A DNA stretch of 64,000 nt from Tetracentron sinense (taxonomy: Eukaryota > Streptophyta > Magnoliopsida > Trochodendrales > Trochodendraceae): contig CM026560.1 of the NCBI GenBank assembly GCA_015143295.1, positions 3,102,501 to 3,166,500 on the forward strand, written 5' to 3'. The position numbers were made by a program, and so were the translations under genes. Position 1 is the stretch's first letter. The number at the start of each line of letters is the position of its first letter. The notes under the pieces were generated by a model that worked only from the letters and a program-made list of their open reading frames with translations, did not search any database and was not told the origin of the DNA. This document shows, one piece after another, positions 1 through 10,281 of the stretch.

Positions 1-1061
1 GGAATGCTTCCCTAGCACATGCCTTGATGTAATTGAGCTCTGGAAAATCAGATTCTTGAACTAGTCTCTCCCTTCCCACCACCCAGTCTATCTCTTCTAC
101 TGCTTTCTTGAGAATCTCAGGTCGGTTTATCATTTCCACTAGTACCCATTCGACCGCATTCAAAGGATTGTCCACCGATGCATATATCAAGTCCTGCAAC
201 AATGTTAACGTTATCACCTTGATATATGCATATATATCAACGTTAACGTTAACATTAATATTGAAGAAAGCATGTAGTCCGAAACACAGAATGTATAGAG
301 GAGAGAGAGAACGGTAAAGAGTGCATCCACATATTCTTCTTCTTCAACACTAGGACCTCGGTCTTTGGTTCCCTCTCTAAAAAATCTCTTATTGGACATC
401 ATCTTTCTCATGACATTGCCGTTGTATTGCTAAGAGACTACTCTTACGTTTATAATTGAATCAATAGAGGTATTGCACAGGTTATATATGAACCAGACAA
501 GGTTATTGGCCTCCTCCATCCTCCTATCTAGTAGCCATCGTAGTCTTGCATGGGTTATCACCTTTGAGGCTACCACTTTCCTTCATCTTCTTCAACTGCT
601 CCCCCATGGGTGTGATGGCTATAGATAAGAAGCCGTGGCTCGAGTATTCCATCCCCATAGTTGCAGGCCTAGATGCAAAGACTGCATCTTATTTTTTCAA
701 GAATTGTCGACCAATCTCAGGACTAGTCACTGGAATTACATGAACTTGACCTAGACGAATACATGCAATGCCAGTGTTCATATAAGCCCCAATATCCATT
801 TAAATGCAGGCTTTTTTTGAACACTTCGGGGAGGTTGCCTACAAATGGCCATGGTGTAGAGCCAGGAAGGAGTGAGACTTGCATGGATTTTTTTGGGATT
901 TGAAATGAAATGTATGTAGGTATGAGAAAATTGGAAGCAAAAAGTAAGAGTGAAGCAATGGGATGGGTGGAGGTTAACAAAATTGCAGCAAGGCAGGTGG
1001 TTCCCACGTAGGTCACCACCAAGCACGACAAATACGAGAAAGAAATGGGTACATTCTCCAT
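1..1061 (-). pseudogene. CYP79-like P450 pseudogene, copy B (cut by window edge)
   Basis: CYP79 enzymes are ER-bound P450s that turn amino acids into aldoximes. Reading the minus strand from an ATG at 1061, residues 1-50 form a hydrophobic N-terminal anchor. A proline-rich hinge and WPFVGNLPEVF follow. One base is missing in the T-run near 815 (compare copy A), which shifts the frame. About six bases are also missing near 785. Further on, 1-205 reads cleanly as the I-helix to K-helix part ([11 protein letters not shown], then [18 protein letters not shown]). Between the two parts about 80 residues of a normal CYP79 are absent, replaced by an AT-rich stretch with AACGTTAACGTT palindromes. The second half follows a good splice acceptor (TTGTTGCAG) near 206. 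The heme region would lie left of base 1. Family assignment is strong; it is not functional as written. Confidence 0.85.
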
Positions 1062-2150
1062 GGCTACTAATGATGAGCATCTAAAAACCCTCAAAGCCAG
1101 CAACCAAGCTTTGTGTACACCCCTACTCATTGTGGACCATGTCTAGATCATGTCTAGATCCTTCTGATGACCCGTTATTATTGACACATTGACGGTTTTG
1201 TTGACGAAAATGAAAAAAAGGCTACAGCTCCGATGCCCATTCCGATGGTCCCTGTAGTTCCATTATGCGATTCAAAATAAGAAAACATAAAATGTAACTA
1301 ACACCGAGATGAGTCAAAAATAAAAGTGAGATCATATAGTTACGTCTGAAATGAGAAGCAAACCATGAAAAACTTTTATTTTCTTAAACATAACCCAAGA
1401 TAAGAAGCAGCCCATGATCTTGTACATCCGTGATCTTAAAAAAATATTAAAAACCCTCTTTAGCCACCATGTGTCCCTCTCCTACCTACTTGGCACCAAG
1501 AATTGAAGTACACAAATTTCATCTATTAGTCTCAAAATTAGCAGACTTCAAGCCTACAATTCATTATAGATAGAAACTAAATTGAACTAAATAAAAGAAT
1601 ACTAATATACAAATCAATCCAAATCTCACCTTCTAAACTCCCCTAATATCCATTTCATTTTCTTTAAGAAAAATACTCACGATCAAATGTATTCGTTTTA
1701 AAAATTAAATTTTTCCTAAAATAACCACTTCTAGTACTAAATTCCCTTTCCATTTTCAACCGATTACATTACAAACTAAGATAAAATAAATAAATAAAAC
1801 CAGTATCCACTCCAGATATCAATTTTTGGACACTAATCGAAAAGGGAAGTGAGAAACTGACCGCGCGGAGCCAATAGGAGGCCATCGGCTTCATGTAAGG
1901 CCAGAACAAAAGCTTGCAATATAAAAATGAATAAATTACTACAAATCCACATGCATTCTATTATTAAATTTGAAAAGAGAAGATAGAATAAAACACCAAC
2001 TACTTATAAAGGATAAATCACAGTAGATAGAAGCCTGATTATACACAAACCAAGACTAATTTAAACAACAAATATCCGTGTATAGAACAAAACAATGGAT
2101 GCAATCAAATTCCCAACCATTTACATGCTAGCTACTTCAAAATTTAAAAA

Positions 2151-2175
2151 ATATATATATATATATATATATATA
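2151..2175. repeat. (TA)n microsatellite
   Basis: Alternating TA run. The 232-bp MITE-like insertion sits within it, and TA repeats resume at 2408. The same locus in the second copy (11701-11746) is one uninterrupted TA run. Confidence 0.85.
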
Positions 2176-2407
2176 GGGTTGATAACGTTCCTGCAAGGGC
2201 GTGAACGTTATCAACTTCGCGCTGTGCAAATTTAGGGGCAATTTGGATATTAACATGGGCATAAAGGGTATTTTTGGAAAAATGGAAAAAGTTGATTTTT
2301 TTTTAAATATTTAACATAGGAAGCATAATTACAAAACTGCCATTCAAATTGGCTTGCGTGAAGGATTACAGAGTTCACGCAAGGCGTGAACTCTAACATT
2401 TTCGTGT
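2176..2407. mobile_element. MITE-like insertion with a hairpin at each end
   Basis: Absent from the duplicate block at 10656-12031, so it is an insertion in this copy or a loss in the other. It is flanked by TA on both sides. The left end has GATAACGTTC and its reverse complement separated by 12 bases; the right end has GAGTTCACGC and GCGTGAACTC separated by 3. The two end hairpins also resemble each other in inverted orientation. A TA target would fit Tc1/mariner- or Harbinger-type MITEs, but the terminal repeats are too irregular to assign a superfamily. Confidence 0.55.
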
Positions 2408-2658
2408 TATATATATATATATTAACAGATACCAAAAAAGAGAATATGTCAATGGCCACCACAATCTTCGCAGCCTCTTCAGATGACTCCAAGCAAATGA
2501 GCCCAAGTAATAATCTCCTCACATTTGTAATCTATGAAATGAATGGAAAGAAGATATGTGTATGCTTACATTCAATCAAATAGAGAAGATAATGGGAGAC
2601 CAACAACCAGGAAATGGGTACTGGAATACATGCAAAAATATGTTTGAATTCCAACAGC

Positions 2659-2724
2659 TCAAGCAAATGTAGGTAGGATGTTCTTCTTAAGGGTGAACTC
2701 GTTTGACTTGGCTGGGCTGATAAA
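2659..2724 (-). pseudogene. Terminal exon of a PDI-like (ERp29 C-domain) gene, orphan copy
   Basis: The 22-codon exon reads FISPAKSNEF then TLKKNILPTFA and a stop on the minus strand, after an acceptor ending TTGCAG. This is the characteristic C-terminal tail of plant PDI-like 2 proteins (two thioredoxin domains plus an ERp29 C-terminal domain; ER-lumen thiol oxidoreductases). It is open and better preserved than its partner at 11928-11993 (which has SIRPAKANEF). No upstream PDI exon is next to it: 35 bp into the intron the sequence switches to CYP79 copy A. It is therefore an exon carried along by duplication, not an expressed gene. Confidence 0.8.
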
Positions 2725-2787
2725 CTGCAACAACAAAAGAACCAAATAAGAGAAAAATTAGGCCCAACCATCATTATTTGATCAGAA

Positions 2788-4166
2788 ATGTCATCAACAA
2801 ACAAAGAGAAGTGCTAGCCAAAAGCATGACAGTCATTGCAGATCCAAGCTCCACCCCAATGCACCCACGCCTCCCCGTGCTGAATGTAATGAAACATAGC
2901 TCTTGCTCTGCAAGCTCTACATTTGCTAACCCATCCTTCAAGTGACGCTCCGATTTGAACTTTAGAGGCTCCTCTCAAACGTTAGGGTTTCGACCTAGCC
3001 CCACCCTACTCAACAACACGTGGCTACCCTTGGGGATGAAGTAGCTAGCCACCATTGTGTCGCAGTTCGAAATGTGTGGAAGGTTGAAGGGTGCAATCGG
3101 GTGAATCCGGAATGCTTCCCTAGCATATGCCTTGATGTAATTGAGCTCTAGGAAATCAAATTCTTGAACTAATCTCTCCCTTCCCACCACCCAGTCTATC
3201 TCTTCTATTGCTTTCTTGAGAATCTCAGTTCGGTTTATCATTCCCGCTAGTGCTCATTTGACCGCATTTGAAGGATTGTCCACCGATGCATAAATCAAGT
3301 CCTATAACAACGTTAACGTTATCACCTTGATATATGCATATATATATGAACGTTAACGTTGAAGAAAGCATGTAGTCCGAAACACAGAATGTATAGAGGA
3401 GAGAGAGAATGGTAAAGAGTGCGTCCACATATTCTTCTTCTTCAACACTAGGACCTCTGTCTTTGCTTCCCTCTCCAAAAAATCTCTTATTGGATATCAT
3501 CTTTCTCATGACATTGCCACTGTATTGCCAAGAGAATACTCTTAGGTTTATAATTGAATCAACAGAGGTATTGCACAATTTATATACGAACCAGACAAGG
3601 TTATTGGCCTCCTCCATCCTCTTATTTAGTAGCCATCGTAGTCTTGCATGGGTAATCACCTTTGAGGCTACCACTTTGCTCATCTTCTTCCACTGCTCCC
3701 CCATGGGTGTGATGGCTATTGATAAGAAGCCGCGGCTCGAGTATTCCATCCTCATAGTTATAGGCCTAGATGCAAAGACTGCATCTTGTTTTTTCAAGAA
3801 TTGTCGACCAATCTCAAGCCTGGTCACTGGGATTACATGAACTTGACCTAGACAGATACATGCAATGCCAGTGTTCATATCATCCATAAGCCCCAATATC
3901 CATTTAAATGTAGGCTTGTTTCTGAACACTTCGGGGAGGTTGCCTACAACTGGCCATGGCGCAGGGCCAGGAGGGAGTGAGACTTGCATGGATTTTTTTG
4001 GGATTCGAAATGAAATGTAGATAGGTATGAGAAAATTGGAAGCAAAAAGTATGAGTGAAGCAATGAGATGGGTGGAGGTTAACAAAATTACAGCAAGGCA
4101 GGTGGTTGCCACATAGGTTACCACCCAGCATGACGAATACGAGAAAGAAATGGGTACATTCTCCAT
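2788..4166 (-). pseudogene. CYP79-like P450 pseudogene, copy A
   Basis: The minus-strand reading frame from the ATG at 4166 gives an N-terminal anchor, hinge PPGPAPWPVVGNLPEVF, then the B/C-helix region with MGEQWKKMSK, ending near [10 protein letters not shown] at about 3370. About 80 residues of the family are missing there, as in copy B. Sequence resumes at about 3305 with SVDNPSNAVK, then a TGA at 3254-3256 where CYP79s have Trp. The K-helix segment [14 protein letters not shown] and the [10 protein letters not shown] segment follow. A second TGA at 2975-2977 again replaces Trp before EEPLKF. The heme-binding loop [10 protein letters not shown] with its Cys is intact near 2855-2893. The C-terminus is lost about 10 residues after [10 protein letters not shown], where the PDI-like block begins. 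An in-frame upstream ATG at 4256 exists, but the MENVPISF start matches copy B. It lies 3.1 kb from copy B in the same orientation. The product, if any, would be dead. Confidence 0.9.
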
Positions 4167-4256
4167 GGCTACTAGTGGTGAGCGTCTGAAAACCCCCATA
4201 GGGTTACAGAAAAGAAGTAGTCCAAGAGCAATGAAGTAGTCCAAAGGGAGGAACAC

Positions 4257-5042
4257 TAGATTTATTTATACTGGAGAATGTTATGTTTTGTTGTCGAAAA
4301 AATCTGAATAGGTAGAGGGAAAAAAAAGGAACCTTCAAATTTTCGTTCGTTTAATTGTCTAATAAATTAGAGACAAAACAAAACAGGAAGTTATTCAAAA
4401 AGTAATTTTCTCTTATTTGGTTGCCAAGAAAATGTATGAAAATAGAATATTTGTTGTTTTTACCATAACAATCAATTTTAAATATAAAATTAAATACTTG
4501 CCAAAACATCTTGGATAAAGGTAGCTTTCGAATATGTTTTTCTTATGAATTTGCAAATAAATGTTTGTTCTAAATGGGATCCTTGTTCAGCAGCTAAATA
4601 ACTCCCCTCCAAATGCATACAGTGCTTGAGATGGAATCATAATAAACCAACCCATTGGTAGAAGTTCATGTAGAATAGCATCTGGACCACTTATCTACCT
4701 AAAATTGTCTTAAACAACCATGCTTCCCAAAGGTTTCTTTCTGAAAATGCAAGTCAAGTAGAGATTCTTATCAGTTGTAATCTGGGGTGATTTACTTACA
4801 TTAATTCTTGTAAAAAGTGTTCCGATCCTGCTCAGACAACGACTTATCACCATTTTCATGAGCTATAGAATAATAACAGATCAAGGATCATTGAAAAAAA
4901 CTGAATTCAAACATCTTAATTAGCACTAAAAAGTTCCAAGTTGTGCTTTGTTGCACAGGGTGTGTGTGAGTTGTGTATATCTTCACTTACCCAAAAAAAC
5001 AAGTTTTAAACTGCAACGTCAAGATAGAAAAGGTGTCCCATC
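4257..5042. other. Gene-free flank, nothing recognised
   Basis: AT-rich sequence upstream of CYP79 copy A. No coding stretch, tRNA or clear repeat is seen. The left part (4280-4440) has short words shared with 8735-8760, too short to define an element. Confidence 0.5.
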
Positions 5043-5415
5043 CTAGTCCGTGCTCTAAGAACACGGGTTTTCAGGTAGGCCCATTTCACATGGTAGGCCC
5101 CACCTGAAATCTCGTGCTCTTAAAGCACAGTCTCGGTGGTCTCCGCCCTAAAGAGTCTCAGTAGCAAAGTCCTTTTAGTTAATAAAACAACGCATTTCCT
5201 TAAAAAAAAAAAAAAAAGGAAATGCAACTTGTTAGGGTCAAGACATCGTGCGCGAGTACAGGATTGCAAGGGATTTCAGGTGGGGCCCACCATGTGAAGA
5301 TGGCCCCACCTAAAATCTCGTGCAATCACATGCACGTGATCGGGCGCGAGGTTTCGGCCCTTAGACGGTCTAGTAGCAAAGTCCAACCTTAAACAAATCA
5401 GGTTAATAAAAAGTT
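5043..5415. repeat. Two related hairpin units in tandem
   Basis: Unit 1 (about 5043-5190) has inverted arms around TTTCAGGT...ACCTGAAA and CGTGCTCT...AAAGCAC. Unit 2 (about 5233-5415) has arms CGTGCGCGAG...CGGGCGCGAG around a GGGGCCCACC core. Both units continue with AGTAGCAAAGTCC and then GTTAATAAAA, so they are diverged copies of one element standing side by side. They look like small foldback MITEs; no target duplication was found. Confidence 0.5.
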
Positions 5416-5459
5416 ACTAAGATGTAAAAGGTTGCACTAGTAGGGTTCAACTTCAAACC

Positions 5460-5705
5460 ACCCGACCAACCACGCCAGGGCTGGGGGTTGTGCTGGCCAG
5501 CACCACACCACCATGTCTCAAAAAACAGAGGTCCTGAGTTCTATTCTCTTCCCCTTGCTGGCCATCATCAGGAATTTATCTGTTTTCCTAATGTTGGAGG
5601 GTTTTCACGTGCCCCTCGTTGGCAACCCTCAGGGATTTATCCATTCTTTCGTAGTTCATGTGGATTGGAGGGTTTGTATGTGCTGGGATCTAGTCGGGTG
5701 CTCTA
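5460..5705 (+). mobile_element. Au-like tRNA-derived SINE fragment
   Basis: The segment has the order of parts seen in plant Au-type SINEs: a region with AGCACCAC, a Pol III B-box-like GAGGTCCTGAGTTCTATTCTC (one base over the split tRNA box), GGAGGGTTT blocks, and a 3' part with TAGTCGGGTG. The box matches are imperfect, and neither a poly-T tail nor a target duplication is clear. The assignment rests on remembered family layout, not on an alignment. Confidence 0.4.
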
Positions 5706-5802
5706 AGAGAAGGGGCAAACCCAGGTGGGGGCCTGTGGGGACACATGCCCCACTGAAATTGTGTAAAAATGATTATTTTTTTTTTAATATTAAATCCATG
5801 GG

Positions 5803-6150
5803 AATAGAGATCAAATCTACACAGCCAATTGCTATTGAACAAAGTTCAATCACACCAATAGGCCAACACATGTCCATTTTAATCCCTATTAATTTTGGTT
5901 AAGATTTGCCAACCCTTGGAATTCAAAATATAACTTTGGTTTTGAAAAAAAATATGAACTTTAAGAGTTAAAATTTTTTAACTAGAGTTAAATATTTTTT
6001 TCTAAAACCAAGGTTATATTATTGAACCAAAGGGTTAGTGAATCTTAACTGCAGTTAGTAGAATTTAAAAGGGACACATATTAGCTGTGGGTGCGATTAA
6101 ACTCTCCGTGAGTTGAATTGCAATAGGCTGTGATTTGAGCTCATTGGGAA
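5803..6150. repeat. GGTTAA-type foldback repeat, copy 1
   Basis: Inverted arms begin near GAGATCAAAT and end near TTTGAGCTC. Each arm carries, in opposite orientation, the words AGTTCAATC(G/A)CA, GTGTCC(C/A)TTTTAA, TTAACTGCAGTTA-like, and CTAACCCTTTGG. The same family recurs at 6180-6425, 31960-32340, 42670-43065, 61670-61815 and 62350-62510. No open reading frame; probably a non-autonomous foldback or MITE. Confidence 0.6.
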
Positions 6151-6179
6151 TGAAGCCTATGCACCCTGAGCTTTGAGCT

Positions 6180-6425
6180 TGAATCATTCCAATTGTAAGA
6201 ACTTGTGATTGCACTCACAATGGGGCAGAATCAAAGTGGGAGCGTTAATATTTTTTTAATATTATTTTTCTAAAAACCAAGGTTAGATTGTTGAATCCTA
6301 AGGTTATTGAATCTTATTTACATTTAACCGGGGTTAAAAGGGACACATGTTGACTTATGGGTGCGATTGAACTCTCCCAAGTTTAATCGCATTGACTATG
6401 ATCTCAACTCGTGAATTTTTAAAAA
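6180..6425. repeat. GGTTAA-type foldback repeat, half copy
   Basis: Carries one arm of the family: CCAAGGTTAGATTGTTGAA, then TTAAAAGGGACACATGTTGAC and GCGATTGAACTCTCCCAAG. The matching opposite arm is missing or too worn to see. Confidence 0.55.
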
Positions 6426-7010
6426 AAAATTATACTAAGTTAATTAATTATTTTATTGGGAATAATCTTGGAAAAGGGCAATTTCCATTAAAAAAAAATT
6501 ATATTATATCGTTTAATTATTTAATATGGCATAGCCATGAAGCTATAGGACAATTGTTCTTAAACTTTTGAAATAAATATATCTTTTATGTCACGTTATT
6601 TAAAAGGGCATTGCTATAAAGGAAGGGGATAGTTGTCTCCTAAACAATGAGAAACAATACTGGTAAAATATGTGTGAAATGTACAGACGACATGACCCCA
6701 AAATTTAGTCATAAAAAAAAAAATTTGGGGCCTAGACCCAAAATATTTCACACCTGCCTAATAATTCTCCACAAATTTAACAATAATTACTACAATTTTC
6801 AGTTAACTACTGTGTGCCCCTACTACAAGAAAATCCTCTCCACCCTTGTCTAAGAGGCCCAGATACCTTGTTACCAAAAAAAAAACTTTGAAGCACTCAA
6901 GAGAGAGAAGACCAAAATAGTGTTTTACCACAATATATAGGCCTCAAGTTTGATTTTTTTTTTTTTTTAAGAAATAGGCTTTGAATTTTCTACGTAACTT
7001 TTTAAGTTTT
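6426..7010. other. AT-rich intergenic DNA, nothing recognised
   Basis: Poly-A and poly-T runs, with no coding similarity that I can see. Confidence 0.5.
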
Positions 7011-7066
7011 GGCTGTTTAAAGTATCAATCAGTTGATAGGCTGTTTAAAGTATCAATCAGTTGATA
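7011..7066. repeat. Perfect 28-bp tandem duplication
   Basis: The 28-base unit beginning GGCTGTTTAAAGTATC and ending CAGTTGATA occurs twice head to tail with no mismatch. It is followed by more GATATGGCATATCGAT-like palindromic words. Confidence 0.9.
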
Positions 7067-9179
7067 TGGCATATCGATAACACTATACCGCATATATCAA
7101 TTGATCGATATGCCATCGGTCAATTGATGTGGTGAAAAGTAAACCCTAAAAAGATTAAGCTGAAAATTCAATTCAAAGCTTATTTTTGAGAAAATAACCT
7201 TAGTTGATGCTTATATTGGGAAAAAAATACAGCCAAAATAATAATTAAAAAAAATTAATTGAAGTCTGGTATCTATGACACCAAATACAATAGGAGTGAC
7301 TAATGTTTGGACAATACTCGGTCAAGACATGTGAAGGATTGGCCCGCCCACTCAGTCTTCCTACCCTCTGCTGTTCAAATTCAATTGCTTCCAAAAGGCT
7401 TCCGAGATGCCTTGGACTGCAAACTGTGAAGTTTTATGGAGAAATGCTATGGAATTTCGGGTTATTGTCACTGTCTATCGCATAGGAATACCACCTATTA
7501 GGGAGAAAAATCACTAAGACATTGAGCTCAGCCAACCCGACCTGAACAAAACAAAACCACCCATCCAGATATCCCATCCAGGCATAGCGCAAGGGGGTAC
7601 ATGTCATTCCTTCCCTGATCTGAACCAGGTACGAAGAATAGCATGTCCTGAGCAAATGTGTTACCCATACCAGAAATCTCCCTTTGATGAGATCTACTTC
7701 TATCCATTTCTCATTTAATTTCTCATTTTTATTTGGGAAGGGAAAGAAGCATGTAACAAATGGTAATGGTGTATCTATGATTCAAACTATTGCCAATTAG
7801 GGACAATTCCTTATCTGATATGTCAAACCGCACAAAACCCATCATGTGTAGGCGTTTATACGTCTATACGTTTGTAATTGGATCAGGTTGATGCCTGGTG
7901 ATGTGCTCCTGGGACAGATGGGTCACAACCCTAGTTAATTTATAATATTAATACAAGGCGTGCTAGCTCTATTGTTAGGAATTCCCTACTCTTAGTCAAA
8001 AGGTAACACATATCCTCGCTTTTACCGGTTTACCATTGCTTTTTGCAAACCTATTAGAAAATTCTATTAAACAATGAGAGAGTTGCTAAGAGAGTACCAA
8101 TTGCTTTTGTTAAAGCAAGGACAAGTGTTTCGTTTTAGCTGAGAATAGGGTATGCATGATATATACTAAGGCTAGCAGGCCTCTATTAAAATACATTTAT
8201 AAAAATTGAGAAATGCTAGCCTCAGTTGTAGATTTCCAAGCTCTTACGGTGATAGCAACAAGTATCACTATTTTTACCTGTTACCTTGAGAATCGGTATA
8301 AATCATCAATTCGACATTTGGAAATTTTGTTTTTTAAAACTTGTTGAACAGATAGCAATGTCACATGTTACACTCACCATTAGAGTTTGGAAATTTTTGA
8401 ATTGTGCAACTTGGACTCGCACACCTCTTAAAAATTTAGATGTTATAATAATTCAAAATATAATAAATTTGTTTTTTTGTGTTTGAAAATATTAAGTAGG
8501 GAGTTTAGGTTTGAAGGTTTTTTATTGGCTTCAATTAGAGTTTGACTTTTAAAAATATATTTATAAACGGGCTAAATTCGGACTAAGGGTATCCCATCGT
8601 CTCAACACGAATCTTGTAAGGACCAACCCGTTGCAACCCCTAATTAGTAACTTCTCAAAACCCTATTTGAGAAAAAAAAATTTAATTAAGTAGAGATGAA
8701 GAGAAAGAAAAAAATAAGAAGAATATGATGTTATGTTTGGTTGTCGAGAAAATGGTTGGGGGATAAGAAAATTAAAAAAAATAAATGAGATTTTTCTCCC
8801 TTCGATATTTCAATGAGCTGAAATTTTGACTTAGAACTTAAAATCATGGGGCCCATGATTTTGACTTCTCCACACACAAATGGACATGTGGCGATAAGTG
8901 TGTGAGAATAAGGGGGAGAGATATCAAATGGGGAGAAGTCAAAAATCATGGGGAGAAAATAAATGACTTCTCCCCATTTTTCTGCCAGCTGCCGCACGAT
9001 GTATGGAACCCGAGAGCCCTTTCTGGCTTCGCCAGAGACAATCCGAGGCCTAAATGACATGGAATGAGAAAGAACCCACCCTTTAAAATTTGAAACGTGT
9101 GTGGGGAGAGATAAATGACATGGAATGAGAAATAAAGTAGTGAATCTCATTATTTTGCTGAGGTGGTTTCACAAATAAA
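7067..9179. other. Gene-free stretch with short palindromic repeats
   Basis: No gene recognised. 8840-8985 contains repeated words in both orientations (TCATGGGG, GGGGAGAAGTCA, CTTCTCCCC) like those inside the foldback at 29451-29662, so it may hold the core of a related worn element. The open frame at 7434-7655 (minus) resembles nothing I know. Confidence 0.4.
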
Positions 9180-9269
9180 GAACACGCTTAAGTGGCTTTA
9201 GAAATGAAGAAAAGCCTTAGGTGGCATCAAGAGGAGAGTTTTCACTCTGCTTTATAACAGTAGTATAGA
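9180..9269 (-). mobile_element. Helitron 5' terminus (isolated)
   Basis: On the minus strand the sequence starting at 9269 reads TCTATACTACTGTTATAAAG, the usual 5' end of plant Helitrons, followed by CAGAGTGAAAACTC. The element would extend toward lower coordinates. I could not find a convincing 3' hairpin plus CTRR end, so only the terminus is called. Confidence 0.5.
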
Positions 9270-9334
9270 TAGATGGGTGGTTTAGCTAGAGAATGAGGTT
9301 AGTGATAGGTTGCCACATGTCTTGGGTAGTAGTT

Positions 9335-9374
9335 ATGCAGTTGCTCTATATGTAATGCAGTTGCTCTATATGTA
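9335..9374. repeat. Perfect 20-bp tandem duplication
   Basis: ATGCAGTTGCTCTATATGTA occurs twice head to tail. Confidence 0.9.
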
Positions 9375-10281
9375 GTTCCTAGCAAAAACCCAATCAATCG
9401 AAGGATCTCTTATACAGGACATCAGCTAGCTAACAGAACAAGGGACGACCTATCTAACTATTTGATGAAGGAAACTAGTTATATTACCATTTTCATTGAA
9501 CCAAAAGCTCCCTGTGCTCGACAAGTAGTGGCGGATGGCCGAACTTGCGATGGACTTCCTTCCCAAGAGTACCAGCACCCGGAAGTGAGTTGTTCATCCC
9601 AATTAATAGTGCGAGGGCAAGAGCAGCCTAAAGTAAGTAGGCTTCAAAGCGCTTTTAAGTAGGCTTCAAAGCCAAGAAGCTGAGAAGTCCTTTAATTGAA
9701 TTCGCATTGGAATCTCACAACCTTTGATTGGTTTGATTCGCCCACCCAGCCGTAACCCTGGGATTACCGGGAAAAAAAAAAAAAATACATGCAAAACATT
9801 CATCCTTTGTATGCTTCTAAAAAGGCTGGACCAGAAGTCACGCTCCTAGCAGGAGAAGACGACCATTGAGGTAATCACCTGAAGGAAGTAAGAAATGATT
9901 ATAAGCTGAAACCAATTGTCTAATATTTTTTTAAGAATCAAGTTGTCTATTGAATTTATATGTTTGGCTAACATATTAGATTCTTATAAGAAACGCTAAA
10001 TCATGAATTATTTTAGTTTGTTGAAAATGTATTAATAGATGAAAATGATAAACCATATGGGACAAAAATGAGCAAACTGGGTAGCAAAACGCAAATTAGG
10101 CGAAAATAAAGATTTTTATTTTGGTACGTTAGAGATACTTAGCTTGGTAAAAATATGAAGCCAGCGGAATGCACAGAAAGGCCAACAGGAAATAGAAGTG
10201 TGTACTCATATGAATTTCAGTAGAAAATTGAAGTGTTGAAATTGTTTCCCAACACATATTTCAACTTTTTTAGCTAACTGT
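9375..10281. other. Gene-free stretch
   Basis: A less AT-rich patch at 9420-9760 has a short repeat (AAGTAGGCTTCAAAGC twice, near 9635 and 9657) but no recognised coding or organelle sequence. The rest is AT-rich with nothing identifiable. Confidence 0.4.

Larger units (their letters stand above)
1099..2762. repeat. Segmental duplicate (copy 1) of 10656-12031: PDI-like last exon plus 3' flank
   Basis: This block matches 10656-12031 base for base over most of its length. It carries the end of the PDI-like last intron, the terminal exon, and about 1.5 kb of 3' flank. Its left edge (about 1099) lies inside the last 27 bases of an hAT-like MITE that is complete at 10282-10682. Its right edge (2762) runs into the 3' end of CYP79 copy A. 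Relative to the other copy it has a 232-bp insertion (2176-2407) and keeps about 57 bp (near 2462-2518) that the other copy lacks. Confidence 0.9.

Noticed and set aside
108-411. Short frames overlapping the CYP79 region on both strands
   Set aside because: They are out of frame with the P450 homology or cover its AT-rich filler; no independent protein resemblance.
9420-9780. Possible mitochondrial DNA insertion
   Set aside because: The patch is less AT-rich and stylistically unlike its surroundings, but I could not match it to any organelle gene. A search against plant mitochondrial genomes would decide.
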